Assembly: GCF_013334205.1 (NCBI RefSeq)
Contig: NZ_CP054424.1
Location: 2,438,001-2,502,000 of the forward strand
Direction of reading: 5' to 3'
Source of the DNA: Rhodoferax sp. BAB1
GTDB taxonomy: Bacteria; Pseudomonadota; Gammaproteobacteria; Burkholderiales; Burkholderiaceae_C
DNA: 64,000 nt
Translations under genes and position numbers: made by a program
Part shown: positions 45,018-54,359 of the stretch, piece after piece
Layout: each line of letters begins with the position of its first letter
How positions within the stretch are numbered: position 1 is the first letter of the stretch
The notes under the pieces: model-generated
What the model was told of the DNA's origin: nothing
The model's database searches: none
What the model saw: the letters and a program-made list of their open reading frames with translations, nothing else

Positions 45018-46250
45018 ATGTGCCAGCTGCAAGCCAAACCGGACGTCGTCCACCTCGGCCCCCTGGCCGTCGAACCGGCCATGACGGTCCCGCACCCCGG
45101 CAACAGTTCACGCCGGCGCCGCCTGTGGGAGCTCGACGGCCATGCCTACTGCCCGGTCATCGGGGTCTGCCTGCCCCTGCCCCTGCTGCGCCGCCTGGCC
45201 GAGAAAACCCTGGGCAAACTGGGCCCGTACAGCGACTACGAGGTGCATTGCACCGTCGTCACCGAATGCCGGCGCCGCTCGCCCCTGTCCGAAACCCTGC
45301 ACAAGGAACTCGAGAACCGTTATGCGCTGGTGCTGCGGGCCGCGCAGCAGCTCAAGAGCACCGAAGCCCTGGGCGCCTGGTGGACGGACTGCCGCGCCAG
45401 CGCCGACTGGGCCGGCGCCCTGTGGGCCGCACTCACCCACCCGCGCTGTGACGCCGAGCTGGAGCAGCGCATCCTGGGCGAGGTCCACATGCTGCAGCAC
45501 CAGGTCGGCATGGTCACGCGTGCCGACCTGACCCGGCTGGAAACCCTGCACGACGAGAACGCCATCCTGGCGCGTGAACTGGCCCATGCCCAGCAGCGCA
45601 GCCTGCAGCAGGCCAGCCTGCACAGCGCCCGCCTGGAACAGCAGCAGGCCGAAACCCTGCGCCTGCGCGCCGAGCTGGTCCAGGCCCAGACCCGGCTGCA
45701 CCAGCAGCAGGAAGCGCTGGAGCAGTTGCAGGCCAACGTGCCAGGGCTGGCCGGGCGCATGGAACTGACGCAGCAGGGCCGGCAGCAGGCGGAGGAGATC
45801 CGCGCCCTGCAACGCCAGCTGGCCCAGGCCCGCTCCGAGGCACAAAGGCAGGGCGAGCGCGCGGACCAGCTGCAAAACCGGCTGGACGAGCTGCCGCTAC
45901 AGCAACGCAGCGCGCCCCAGACATCTGGCACGCCCGACCTGGAGCAGCGCGCCGTCCTGTGCGTGGGCGGCCGCACGGCCAGCGTGCCCATCTACCGCCA
46001 GGTGATCGAGCACACCGGCGCGCGTTTCCTGCACCACGACGGCGGCACGGAAGACAACAGCAGCCAGCTCGACGCCACCCTGGCCGCGGCCGACCTGGTG
46101 ATCTGCCAGAGCGGCTGCATCAGCCACAACGCCTACTGGCGTGTGAAGGATCACTGCAAACGCACCGGTAAACAGTGTGTTTTCATCGAGACGCCCAGCC
46201 GTTCGGCGCTGGAGCGCGCGCTCAGCGGCATCGATGTGAGCACGAACTGA
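45018..46250 (+). CDS. DUF2325-domain protein with central coiled coil
   Basis: 410 aa. The N-terminal region (about 1-150) is of unknown fold and includes YCPVIGVCLPLPLLRRLAEK. A long Gln/Leu/Glu-rich coiled coil follows (about residues 165-300). The C-terminal DUF2325 domain reads VLCVGGRTASVPIYRQVIEHTGARFLHHDGG through VICQSGCISHNAYWRVKDHCKRTGKQCVFI. The start at 45018 follows GAGGAGG. Second gene of the Fur-box operon, so an iron-starvation role is likely, but the biochemical function of DUF2325 proteins is not known to me. Confidence 0.8.
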   Translation: MCQLQAKPDVVHLGPLAVEPAMTVPHPGNSSRRRRLWELDGHAYCPVIGVCLPLPLLRRLAEKTLGKLGPYSDYEVHCTVVTECRRRSPLSETLHKELENRYALVLRAAQQLKSTEALGAWWTDCRASADWAGALWAALTHPRCDAELEQRILGEVHMLQHQVGMVTRADLTRLETLHDENAILARELAHAQQRSLQQASLHSARLEQQQAETLRLRAELVQAQTRLHQQQEALEQLQANVPGLAGRMELTQQGRQQAEEIRALQRQLAQARSEAQRQGERADQLQNRLDELPLQQRSAPQTSGTPDLEQRAVLCVGGRTASVPIYRQVIEHTGARFLHHDGGTEDNSSQLDATLAAADLVICQSGCISHNAYWRVKDHCKRTGKQCVFIETPSRSALERALSGIDVSTN

Positions 46251-46265
46251 GGCGACGGGACCGGC

Positions 46266-47351
46266 TCAGACCACCACCGGCTCGGGTTCAAGCCGGATGC
46301 CGAAACGCTCGTAGACGCTGGTCTGGATGGCCTTGGCCAGGGTCATGACCTCGCCGCCCGTGGCCCCGCGGGGGCCACTTCCATCCTCGCCCTGGTCGCC
46401 GCCGCCGCGGTTGACCAGCACCAGGGCCTGCTTCTCGTAGACCCCGGCCTGGCCGATGGACTTGCCCTTCCAGCCGCAGGCATCGATCAGCCAGCCGGCG
46501 GCCAGTTTCACGGTGCCGTCGTCCAGGTGGTAGTACACGATCTTGGGTTCGCGCGCGATGATGTCGGCGCACTGCTCGGGGCTGACGGTGGGGTTCTTGA
46601 AGAAGCTGCCGGCATTGCCGATCACGGCCGGGTCGGGCAGCTTGGCGCGGCGGATCTCGCAGATCCAGTCGTAAATCTGGCGAGGGGTGGGCTCGGCGAT
46701 GCCGCTGTCCGCCATCTTGCGCTCCAGGTCCAGATAACCCAGCACCGGCTTCCAGGCTTTGGGCAGGCGCAGCCTGACCCGGGTGATCAGGGCACGCCCG
46801 GCCAGGCCCAGGCCGCCCGCCTGGCCACCGGCCGCAGCAGCATGCTTGAACACCGAATCGCGGTAGCCAAAACCGCACTGGGCGGCGTCCAGGCGCAGCG
46901 CCTGGCCGGTCTGCAGGTCGATGGCGTCCAGCGACTCGAAGCGGTCCTGCAGTTCGACGCCGTAGGCACCGATGTTCTGCACCGGCGCGGCGCCCATGGT
47001 GCCGGGAATCAGCGCCATGTTCTCCAGGCCGGGCCAGCCCTGCGCCAGCGTCCAGCTCACAAAATCATGCCAGTTCTCGCCAGCACCGGCCTCGACGATC
47101 CAGGCCCTGGGCGTCTCCTCGACCAGGCGGCGGCCCATGATCTCCACCTTCAGCACCACCGGCTTCACGTCCCCGGTCAGCACGATGTTGCTGCCCCCGC
47201 CCAGAACGAACTTCGGGGCCGGGCCGAGTTCGGGGTCGGCCAGCACGGCGGACACGTCGGCCTCCTGCAACACCCGGACCAGGGTATGGGCCCGGGCAAC
47301 GATGCGGAAGGTGTTGTACGGCTGGAGCGGGACGTTTTTCTCGACTAACAT
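46266..47351 (-). CDS. murB: UDP-N-acetylenolpyruvoylglucosamine reductase
   Basis: 361 aa, FAD-dependent, making UDP-MurNAc for peptidoglycan. Motifs are NTFRIVARA at the N-terminus, KFVLGGGSNIVLTGD, EAGAGENWHDFV, LIPGTMGAAPVQNIGAYGVE, and the late GNAGSFFKNPTVS and LIDACGWKGKSIGQAGVYEKQALVLVN. The form with the C-terminal extension is the type I enzyme of Gram-negatives. It is convergent with the DUF2325 gene and divergent from yajQ by 44 bp. Confidence 0.96.
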   Translation of the reverse strand: MLVEKNVPLQPYNTFRIVARAHTLVRVLQEADVSAVLADPELGPAPKFVLGGGSNIVLTGDVKPVVLKVEIMGRRLVEETPRAWIVEAGAGENWHDFVSWTLAQGWPGLENMALIPGTMGAAPVQNIGAYGVELQDRFESLDAIDLQTGQALRLDAAQCGFGYRDSVFKHAAAAGGQAGGLGLAGRALITRVRLRLPKAWKPVLGYLDLERKMADSGIAEPTPRQIYDWICEIRRAKLPDPAVIGNAGSFFKNPTVSPEQCADIIAREPKIVYYHLDDGTVKLAAGWLIDACGWKGKSIGQAGVYEKQALVLVNRGGGDQGEDGSGPRGATGGEVMTLAKAIQTSVYERFGIRLEPEPVVV

Positions 47352-47395
47352 CGGTCTGATTCTCTCATTTGCACCAGTCCCGGAAAAATACCGTC

Positions 47396-47881
47396 ATGCC
47401 TTCTTTCGACACCGTCTGCGAAGCCGATATGGTCAAGGTGAAAAACGGCGTGGAGAACTCCGCCAAGGAGATCAGCACCCGCTTCGACTTCAAGGGAACC
47501 TCGGCCAGCATCGAGATCAAGGACAAGGAGATCACCGTGGTCGGCGACGCCGACTTCCAGATCGATCAGATCCTCGAAGTGCTGCGCAACAAGCTGACCA
47601 AACAGGCGGTAGACGTGCGCTTCCTGGACATCGGGGAGCTGCAGAAGATCGGCGGTGACAAGGTCAAGAAGCTCATCAAGGTGCGCAACGGCATCGAAGC
47701 CGAACTGGCCAAGAAGATCCAGCGCCTGGTCAAGGACAGCAAGATCAAGGTCCAGGCCGCGATCCAGGAAGACAAGCTGCGGGTTTCCGGCGCCAAGCGC
47801 GATGACCTGCAGGCCGTCATGGCCCTGCTGCGCAAGGACATCACCGACGTGCCCATCAGCTTCAACAACTTCCGCGACTGA
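47396..47881 (+). CDS. yajQ: YajQ-family nucleotide-binding protein
   Basis: 161 aa. [33 protein letters not shown] at the start and the C-terminal [14 protein letters not shown] ending ([10 protein letters not shown]) are diagnostic. Two ferredoxin-like folds bind nucleotides; some members bind cyclic di-GMP. ATG 47396 is chosen as the family start; the frame extends 9 codons upstream without an SD. It is followed after 10 bp by the protease gene. Confidence 0.94.
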   Translation: MPSFDTVCEADMVKVKNGVENSAKEISTRFDFKGTSASIEIKDKEITVVGDADFQIDQILEVLRNKLTKQAVDVRFLDIGELQKIGGDKVKKLIKVRNGIEAELAKKIQRLVKDSKIKVQAAIQEDKLRVSGAKRDDLQAVMALLRKDITDVPISFNNFRD

Positions 47882-47891
47882 GGCCGGCACC

Positions 47892-48539
47892 ATGATCAGC
47901 CGCCTCTTCCTGCTGCTGTGCGCCCTCGTCCTGACGGGCGCAGTGCAGGCGCAGACCGTGGTGCTGTCGGGCATCCTGGGCAGCAAGGCCCTGCTGGTGG
48001 TCGACGGCGGGCCGCCCAAGAGCGTGGCCGTGGGCCAGAGCCACCAGGGCGTGACGCTCATCGGCCTGCAGGCCGGCCAGGCCACGGTGGAAATCGGCGG
48101 TGCGCGCCAGACCCTGCGCCTCGGCGACGGGCCGGTCAGCGCCCCCCCCTCGGCTGGCGAGGCCGGTGACCAGCGCCGCATCGTGCTGCACGCCGGCAGC
48201 AACGGGCATTTCCGCACGCCGGGGCAGATCAACGGCCGATCGGTGACCTTTTTGGTCGACACAGGAGCATCCGTGGTCGGTCTGAGTGCAGCAGATGCCG
48301 ACCGGATCGGCATCAACTACAAAGCAGGCCAACCCGTCCAGATGCAAACGGCCAACGGCAGCACGACAGGCTGGATCGTCAAGCTGAGTTCAGTACGACT
48401 TGGCAGCGTCGAGATCTATGACGTCGAAGGCATCGTCAGCCCGGCCCCCATGCCTTACGTGCTGCTGGGCAACAGCTACCTCACGCGTTTCCAGATGACG
48501 CGCACCAACGACCAGTTGGTGCTGGAGCGGCGCTATTGA
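47892..48539 (+). CDS. Retropepsin-like aspartic protease (clan AA, TIGR02281-like)
   Basis: 215 aa. ATG 47892 starts a signal peptide (MISRLFLLLCALVLTGAVQAQ). The protease domain has a single active-site motif FLVDTGASVVGLS (about residue 120), a flap region VQMQTANGSTTGW and a C-terminal hydrophobic-Gly motif VLLGNSYLTRF. It would act as a dimer in the periplasm. The N-terminal part (about 25-90) is a small extra domain found in these beta-proteobacterial proteins. Probably co-transcribed with yajQ. Confidence 0.85.
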   Translation: MISRLFLLLCALVLTGAVQAQTVVLSGILGSKALLVVDGGPPKSVAVGQSHQGVTLIGLQAGQATVEIGGARQTLRLGDGPVSAPPSAGEAGDQRRIVLHAGSNGHFRTPGQINGRSVTFLVDTGASVVGLSAADADRIGINYKAGQPVQMQTANGSTTGWIVKLSSVRLGSVEIYDVEGIVSPAPMPYVLLGNSYLTRFQMTRTNDQLVLERRY

Positions 48540-48579
48540 AGCTGCTGGTATCCTAGGCTCAAATTCCGGATCGCGCGCC

Positions 48580-49539
48580 GTGACTGTCCAAAACGAAAAC
48601 GAGTACGAAGACCTGCTGAGCCTGTGGTCGGACCTGGAGTCCGGCCTGGGCATCCTGCTGGGCAGTCCGCTGAGCGTGCAGGAGTTCGAACAGCGCGTCT
48701 GGCAATACGACCGCTGGATGCAGGCCCTGCTGCAGCGCGATGCGGATGTGGGCCTGTACCTGCTGTTCCAGCTCGCCACCAATTCCTCGGTGGGTTACAG
48801 CGCCTCGCACAGCCTGGTCTGCGCCACCCTGAGCCACCTGCTGGCGACCGAGCTCAAGCTCGACCCCAAGGAACGCGACAGCCTGGTCCATGCGGCGCTG
48901 ACCATGAACATTGCCATGACCGAACTGCAGGACCAGCTGGCCCTGCAGACCGAGAAACTCAGCCAGCCCCAGCTCGAAGCCATCCGCCTGCACGCGCCCA
49001 AGGGCGGCCTGATGCTGGCCAACAGCCTGGGCGTGAACGACCCGCTGTGGATCGAGGTGGTGTCCTCGCACCACGACGAATACACCGAAAAGATCGAGCT
49101 GCGCCAGCTGCCCGCCCACAAGCGGCTGATCCGCATCCTGCGGGTGGTGGACCGCTACGCCGCCATGATCTCGCCGCGCAAGTCACGGGAAGGTCGCAGC
49201 GCCACCGAGTCCGTGCGCACCATCATGACGGGCGCCAATGCCTACAACGACGAAGTGGGCCACGCCCTGGTACGCGCCGTGGGCCTGTGCCCGCCCGGCA
49301 CCTATGTCCGGCTGGAGGACAGCACCCTGGCCGTGGTGATGCGCCGCAGCGACCGCGCCAACCTGCCCCATGTGGCCGTGGTCACCGGCACCGACGGCCA
49401 GGTGCTGCCGCAACCCCGCCTGCATCGCACCATGGGAGGCCGTCCGGCCATCCAGGCGGCCCTGGCCACCTCGCTGGTGCGGCTGCGCCTGAACCACCAC
49501 ATGATCCTGCAACTGGCAGCCCACGCCGCCCAGGGCTGA
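48580..49539 (+). CDS. HD-GYP-like phosphohydrolase domain protein, catalytically degenerate
   Basis: 319 aa from GTG 48580. The middle resembles HD-GYP domains in pattern: ASHSLVCATLSHLLATELKL, then ALTMNIAMTELQ where an HD motif would be, LHAPKGGLMLANSLGV, SSHHDEY and VDRYAAMISPRKSREGRSATESVRTI. The His-Asp metal ligands at the MN position appear to be missing, so cyclic di-GMP hydrolysis is doubtful. No membrane segment. Convergent with plsY. The role is unknown; signalling or scaffold is a guess. Confidence 0.7.
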   Translation: MTVQNENEYEDLLSLWSDLESGLGILLGSPLSVQEFEQRVWQYDRWMQALLQRDADVGLYLLFQLATNSSVGYSASHSLVCATLSHLLATELKLDPKERDSLVHAALTMNIAMTELQDQLALQTEKLSQPQLEAIRLHAPKGGLMLANSLGVNDPLWIEVVSSHHDEYTEKIELRQLPAHKRLIRILRVVDRYAAMISPRKSREGRSATESVRTIMTGANAYNDEVGHALVRAVGLCPPGTYVRLEDSTLAVVMRRSDRANLPHVAVVTGTDGQVLPQPRLHRTMGGRPAIQAALATSLVRLRLNHHMILQLAAHAAQG

Positions 49540-49559
49540 CGCCGGCGGGGCCCGGCGGC

Positions 49560-50198
49560 TCAGGATTTCTTCTTGCCGAGCCTGGACTCGGTGCCACGCG
49601 CCAGCCGGCCGATGTTCTCGGCATGGCGGTAGATCAGCAGCAGCGACATCAGGCTGATCGCCATCAGCAGCGCTCCTTCCATATACCAGGCCAGGCCGTC
49701 GCCGAAGATGTAATACAGCGGCGCGAACACGGCGGCTACCAGGGCAGCCAGGGAGGAATAACGGAAGAAAAAGGCGATCAGGATCCAGGTCAGCAGGGTG
49801 GCCAGACCCAGCGCCCAGTGCACCCCCATCAGGACGCCCAGGGCCGTCGCCACGCCCTTGCCCCCTGCGAAGCGGAAGAACACCGGATACAGATGGCCGA
49901 GGAAGGCGCCCAGGCCCACCAGCGCCACCGTGCCGGCCTCCAGCCCGTAGGGCTTGCCATACCACTGCACCAGGGCCACCGGCAGCCAGCCCTTGGCGGC
50001 ATCCAGCAGCAGGGTGACCACGGCAGCCGCCTTCGAGCCCGAGCGCAGCACATTGGTGGCCCCCGGGTTCTTGCTGCCATAGCTGCGTGGGTCGTTCAGG
50101 CCCATGACGCGGCTGACGATGACGGCAAAGGACAGGGAGCCCAGCAGATAGGCAGCCACGGCGGCCAGGACGGGATAGGCGAGCGACAGGGAATCCAA
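49560..50198 (-). CDS. plsY: Glycerol-3-phosphate acyltransferase PlsY
   Basis: 212 aa, integral membrane enzyme that acylates glycerol 3-phosphate from acyl-phosphate. It has [17 protein letters not shown], the first active-site motif [12 protein letters not shown], and the second [10 protein letters not shown], with five hydrophobic helices. The short charged C-terminus (ESRLGKKKS) is cytoplasmic. Convergent with the HD-like gene and downstream of the diguanylate cyclase on the same strand. Confidence 0.95.
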   Translation of the reverse strand: MDSLSLAYPVLAAVAAYLLGSLSFAVIVSRVMGLNDPRSYGSKNPGATNVLRSGSKAAAVVTLLLDAAKGWLPVALVQWYGKPYGLEAGTVALVGLGAFLGHLYPVFFRFAGGKGVATALGVLMGVHWALGLATLLTWILIAFFFRYSSLAALVAAVFAPLYYIFGDGLAWYMEGALLMAISLMSLLLIYRHAENIGRLARGTESRLGKKKS

Positions 50199-50258
50199 GA
50201 CTTTTTCCTCTTCGAGCGGCCCGGCATGCGGCCGGGGCCTGTTGATTGGTGCTGGCCG

Positions 50259-51638
50259 CTATTCTGCCAGTGGCGCCGGCCGGGACGGGCCGTTCTTGCG
50301 CGCCGTCTTGTCGCCATACATCTGGCCATCGGCCGCGTGCAGCAGCTGGTCCAGATCGCTGCCGTCCTCCGGGTAGATCGCCACCCCGATGGAAACGCCC
50401 ACCTGCAAGGTGCGCCCCTCGAAGTCGATGGCCTCCTGGATGGCGCTGCGCAGGCGCCGGGCGATGGTCTCCAGCATGTCCCGGGACACATGCTCGAGCA
50501 GCACGATGAGCTCATCGCCACCCCAGCGGGCCACCGTGTCGTTCTGCCGCACGGCCGCCAGCGCCCGGCGGGCCACGGCCATGAGCACGGCATCGCCCGC
50601 CTTGTGGCCGTGCAGGTCGTTCACGCACTTGAAGTCGTCCAGGTCCAGGAACAGCAGGGCGCACAGTTGCTCGGGCTGGCGCTGCTGGCGGGAAAAGGCC
50701 ATCAGGGCGCGGTCCTCGAACAGGCGCCGGTTCGGCAGACGCGTCAGGTCGTCGTACATGGCCCGGTGTGCCATCAGGCCGCGGTTGCGGACCAGCATGT
50801 AGAGCATGGTCGCCACCAGCAGGCCACCGCCCCCCGAAGCTGCGCGCACCCAGGCGCGCAGGCTGCGGGTGTCGTCGGCCAGGCGCGGACGCACGGCGAT
50901 GGCCCAGCGCCCCCCGGGCACGTCCATCTCCTGGACCAGCACCTCCGGCTGATCGAACAGGCCCAGTGCCCCCCAGACCGCCCCTCCTGTCAGCCCTTGT
51001 CCGTCACGGCCACGGATCGCAAACTCGTAGCGATCGTCTTCCGATTCGGCCTGTACCGCCTGGAACAGCGAGTCGGAGTCGATCACGGTCGACAGCAGGC
51101 CCCAGTAGCGTCCATGCAGCATCAGCGGCATGCGGTACACCAGACCCCGGCCCCCCTGCACCAGTTCCACCGGTCCGGCCAGCAAGGCCAGGCCGCTCTG
51201 GGCGATCTTCTGGATCATGGGCCATTGGGTCGGCTGATCCGGGTAGTACAAGCCGATCGCCCTTTCATTGCCCAGCAAGGGATAGACATAAAGCAGGCGG
51301 TAGCCAACCGCCACCCCGAAATTCCGGATGTGCCGGCTGCTGCGATGCAGGACGGCCAGGATGTCCTGGATCTCGCTGGCCTGCATGCTGCTGTTGCGCA
51401 CGACCAGATAGGCGCCCAGGCCGCTATTGAGATAGAGCAGGGCGTTGAGTTCACGCTCCAGGCGTACACGCAGGGTGGTGGCGTAGGACAGCGTTTCGAT
51501 ATGGCGTTTGTTCAGGCGGTCCTGCAACTGGGAACGCAGGACCACTTCCCCGCCCGCCAACAGCAAGGCGAATGCGATCGCTGAGCTGGCCAGCGCCCCG
51601 GCGCGCCGGGAGAAAAATGCAGTGCCCGGGAATCGCAT
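50259..51638 (-). CDS. Membrane CHASE-GGDEF diguanylate cyclase
   Basis: 459 aa. One membrane helix near residue 20 and one near 270 bracket a periplasmic CHASE-like sensor (LNALLYLNSGLGAYLVVR ... YPLLGNERAIGLYYP). The C-terminal GGDEF domain starts YDDLTRLPNRRLFEDR. Its active-site loop reads RWGGDELIVLLE, with Leu where Phe is usual, a tolerated variant. An RxxD inhibitory site is not obvious. It should make cyclic di-GMP in response to an external signal. The first residues show charged MRFPGTAFFSRR before the helix. Confidence 0.85.
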   Translation of the reverse strand: MRFPGTAFFSRRAGALASSAIAFALLLAGGEVVLRSQLQDRLNKRHIETLSYATTLRVRLERELNALLYLNSGLGAYLVVRNSSMQASEIQDILAVLHRSSRHIRNFGVAVGYRLLYVYPLLGNERAIGLYYPDQPTQWPMIQKIAQSGLALLAGPVELVQGGRGLVYRMPLMLHGRYWGLLSTVIDSDSLFQAVQAESEDDRYEFAIRGRDGQGLTGGAVWGALGLFDQPEVLVQEMDVPGGRWAIAVRPRLADDTRSLRAWVRAASGGGGLLVATMLYMLVRNRGLMAHRAMYDDLTRLPNRRLFEDRALMAFSRQQRQPEQLCALLFLDLDDFKCVNDLHGHKAGDAVLMAVARRALAAVRQNDTVARWGGDELIVLLEHVSRDMLETIARRLRSAIQEAIDFEGRTLQVGVSIGVAIYPEDGSDLDQLLHAADGQMYGDKTARKNGPSRPAPLAE

Positions 51639-51705
51639 GCAACAAACTCCGGTAGTGCGTTCATTCTCTCAGAGTCCGCTGCCGGGCGTGGTGGCGCCCC
51701 CGTCG

Positions 51706-52197
51706 CTATTCGGCCAGCGCGCACTGCACCGGTGTGGCCCCCAGCAACTGCACGCAGACCTGCGGCGAGATGCCCACCAGGTAACCGCGTCGTCCGCCGT
51801 TGATCAGGATGCGCGGCAGCGCCAGGATGCCTTCCTCGATGTAGACCGGCATCTCGCGTCGCGTACCGAAAGGCGAGGTGCCGCCCACCAGGTAGCCGCT
51901 GTGGCGGTTGGCCACCTCGGGCTTGCAGGGCTCCACGGATTTGGCGCCGATCTGCCGCGCCAGGTTCTTGGTGGACACCTTGCGGTTGCCGTGCATCAGC
52001 ACCACCAGCGGCCTGGCGTCCTGGTCCTGCATGATCAGCGTCTTCACCACCGTGTACGGATCCCAGCCCAGCACCTGCGCGCTGTGCTGCGCCCCGCCGT
52101 GCTCCAGATACTCGTAGGGGTGCTCGGTGTAGTCCACCTTGTTTGCCTTGAGCAGCTGGGTGGCAGGGGTTTCGGAAACGTGTTCTTTCTTGGCCAT
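51706..52197 (-). CDS. ybaK: Cys-tRNA(Pro)/Cys-tRNA(Cys) deacylase, YbaK/EbsC family
   Basis: 163 aa from ATG 52197 (MAKKEHVSETPATQLLKANKVDY). The fold signatures are HGGAQHSAQVLGWDPYTVVKTLI, VVLMHGNRKVSTKNLAR, the catalytic-loop GYLVGGTSPFGTRREMPVYIEE, and INGGRRGYLVGISP near the end. It edits mischarged tRNA in trans. The open frame upstream to 52281 overlaps the divergent YitT gene and has no SD. Confidence 0.9.
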   Translation of the reverse strand: MAKKEHVSETPATQLLKANKVDYTEHPYEYLEHGGAQHSAQVLGWDPYTVVKTLIMQDQDARPLVVLMHGNRKVSTKNLARQIGAKSVEPCKPEVANRHSGYLVGGTSPFGTRREMPVYIEEGILALPRILINGGRRGYLVGISPQVCVQLLGATPVQCALAE

Positions 52198-52259
52198 GCG
52201 TGAATTTTCTCTCAGGGGAGCAGGCCAGGCGTCAGAAGGCGGTGCCACAATTCCAGGAC

Positions 52260-52877
52260 ATGAATGCGCCCCAAGACACACCGCCCCTGCGCCACAGCCA
52301 TGCCGAGGATGCGCTGGCCCTGCTCTCGGGCACCGCGCTGATTGCGCTGGCCGTGGCGCTGTTCCAGCACGCGCAGTTGCTCAGCGGCGGCACGGCCGGC
52401 ATCGCCTTCCTGCTGCACTACGGCACGGGCTGGGGTTTCGGGCCGGTGTTCTTCGTGCTCAACCTGCCCTTTTACGTGCTGGCCTGGCGCCGGCTGGACC
52501 GCGCCTTCCTGTTCAAGACCATGATCGCCGTGGCCCTGCTGTCCGTCCAGACCGAACTGATGCCGTATCTCATCGTCTTCGAGCAGGTGCGCCCGCTCTA
52601 CGCCGCACTGCTGGGCGGCGTGCTGCTGGGCGTGGGTTTTCTGATCCTGTTTCGCCACCGCGCCAGCCTGGGCGGCGTCGGCATCCTGGCTTTCTGGCTG
52701 CAGGAAACCCGGGGCTGGCGGGCCGGCCACGTGCAAATGGCCGTGGATACGCTCATACTGCTGCTGGCGCTGGCCACGGCGCCGCTGCTGCAGGTAGCCC
52801 TGTCCGTGGCCGGGGCCGTGGTGCTGAACCTCACGCTGGCCATCAACCACCGCGCCGGCCGCTACATGGCCACCTGA
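52260..52877 (+). CDS. YitT-family membrane protein
   Basis: About 205 aa from ATG 52260. Five or six hydrophobic segments span most of the protein: ALALLSGTALIALAVALF; then LSGGTAGIAFLLHYGTG, the typical GGxxGI family segment; FGPVFFVLNLPFYVLAW; LLGGVLLGVGFLILF; and LLLALATAPLLQVALSVAGAVVLNL. Function unknown for the family; membrane transport is suspected. A longer frame from 52200 has no SD. It is followed 30 bp later by the aldehyde dehydrogenase gene on the same strand. Confidence 0.82.
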   Translation: MNAPQDTPPLRHSHAEDALALLSGTALIALAVALFQHAQLLSGGTAGIAFLLHYGTGWGFGPVFFVLNLPFYVLAWRRLDRAFLFKTMIAVALLSVQTELMPYLIVFEQVRPLYAALLGGVLLGVGFLILFRHRASLGGVGILAFWLQETRGWRAGHVQMAVDTLILLLALATAPLLQVALSVAGAVVLNLTLAINHRAGRYMAT

Positions 52878-52907
52878 AGAACAACATCAAGATCAAGGAG
52901 AGTGACG

Positions 52908-54344
52908 ATGAACGCTGTCAATGATTCCGCCCATGCCGTGCTGCGCACCACCCTGGAGGCCGCACTCAAACGCCAGCGCGCCGCCTACCTGGCCAGCCCG
53001 GAGCCCGACTATGCAAGCCGCTGCGCCGACCTGCGCAAGCTCGAGCGTTTCGTGCGCGAGCACCAGGACGCCATCTGTGAGGCCATCAGCGCCGACTACG
53101 GCAACCGCTCGCGCCACGAGACGCTGCTGACCGAGATCATGCCGGTGCTCAAGGGCATCCACCACACGCTCAAGCAGCTCAAGCGCTGGATGAAGCCGCA
53201 GCGCCGCGGCATCGACCGCATGGCCTTCGGCCTGGCCAGCAACCGCGTGATCCCGCAGCCCCTGGGCGTGGTGGGCGTCATCGTGCCCTGGAACTTCCCG
53301 CTCAACCTCAGCCTGCTGCCACTGACGGCCATCTTCGCGGCCGGCAACCGTGCCATGGTCAAGATGAGCGAGAACTCGCGCCACCTCGCCAAACTGCTGA
53401 TCAAGGAGATGCCCGACTATTTCCCCGAGGAAAAGCTGCAGTTCTTCGACGAAACCGGCGGTGTGGGCATCGAATTCTCCAGCCTGCCCTTCGACCACCT
53501 GCTCTTCACCGGCTCGGGCCAGACCGGCCGCGCCGTCATGGCCGCGGCTGCGGCCAACCTTTGCCCGGTGACGCTGGAGCTGGGCGGCAAGTCACCCGCC
53601 ATCGTCTGCGAGGACTTCCCGCTGCGCACGGCGGCCGAGCGCCTGCTCTACGTCAAGTACCTCAACGCCGGCCAGATCTGCACCACGGTGGACCACGTCT
53701 ACGTGCCCGAGCGCCGCATCAAGGAATTCGTGCGGCTGGCGCAGGAGATCATGCCCAGGCGCTACCCCAAGCTGGACACGCCGGACTACACGGCTATCAT
53801 CGACGAGATCGCCTATGCCCGCCTGCTGCACGCCCTGGACGAAGCCAAACAGCGTGGCGCGCAGGTGATCCCGCTGATCCCGGGCAAGCCCTTCGACATC
53901 AAGCTGCGCAAGATCGCGCCGCACCTGGTACTCAATGCCCCGGCCGACTGCCTGCTGATGCAGCGCGAGATCTTCGGCCCCATCCTGCCGGTGATCAGCT
54001 ACGAGGACCTGGAAGACGATGTGATCAAGCGCATCAACGCCGGAGCGCGGCCGCTGGCGCTTTATCCCTTCACGAATGACAAGACCGTGCAGCAAGAGCT
54101 GCTCACGCGCGTGATGTCGGGCGGTGTCTCCATCAACGATGCGCTGTTCCACGTCGGGCAGGAAGAGCTGCCCTTCGGCGGCGTGGGCGCCTCGGGCATG
54201 GGCCACTACCACGGCTACGAGGGTTTCCTGACCTTCTCCAAGCTGCGTCCCGTCTTCAAGCAGGCGCGCTTCTCTACGGCAAAATTGCTGGCGCCGCCCT
54301 ATGGGCCGCTGACGGACAAGCTGCTGAAGTTCCTGCTGAAGTAG
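52908..54344 (+). CDS. Coniferyl-aldehyde-dehydrogenase-type aldehyde dehydrogenase
   Basis: 478 aa. NAD(P)-dependent oxidation of an aldehyde to the acid. The active-site Glu is in LELGGKSPAIV and the Cys in YLNAGQICTTVDHVYVP. The cofactor loop is FTGSGQTGRAVM, and VPWNFPLNL is present. Closest in style to coniferyl aldehyde dehydrogenase (CalB) and related membrane-associated class 3 enzymes; the hydrophobic-basic C-terminus (LLKFLLK) fits. ATG 52908 has AAGGAGAG upstream. Substrate not determinable from sequence. Confidence 0.88.
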   Translation: MNAVNDSAHAVLRTTLEAALKRQRAAYLASPEPDYASRCADLRKLERFVREHQDAICEAISADYGNRSRHETLLTEIMPVLKGIHHTLKQLKRWMKPQRRGIDRMAFGLASNRVIPQPLGVVGVIVPWNFPLNLSLLPLTAIFAAGNRAMVKMSENSRHLAKLLIKEMPDYFPEEKLQFFDETGGVGIEFSSLPFDHLLFTGSGQTGRAVMAAAAANLCPVTLELGGKSPAIVCEDFPLRTAAERLLYVKYLNAGQICTTVDHVYVPERRIKEFVRLAQEIMPRRYPKLDTPDYTAIIDEIAYARLLHALDEAKQRGAQVIPLIPGKPFDIKLRKIAPHLVLNAPADCLLMQREIFGPILPVISYEDLEDDVIKRINAGARPLALYPFTNDKTVQQELLTRVMSGGVSINDALFHVGQEELPFGGVGASGMGHYHGYEGFLTFSKLRPVFKQARFSTAKLLAPPYGPLTDKLLKFLLK

Positions 54345-54359
54345 GCAAGTGCGGCGTGA

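Noticed and set aside
48624-51584. Plus-strand open frame of nearly 1000 codons spanning the HD-like gene, plsY and the diguanylate cyclase
   Set aside because: It crosses three real genes in the wrong frame or strand; composition is Arg/Pro/Gln/His-rich shadow.
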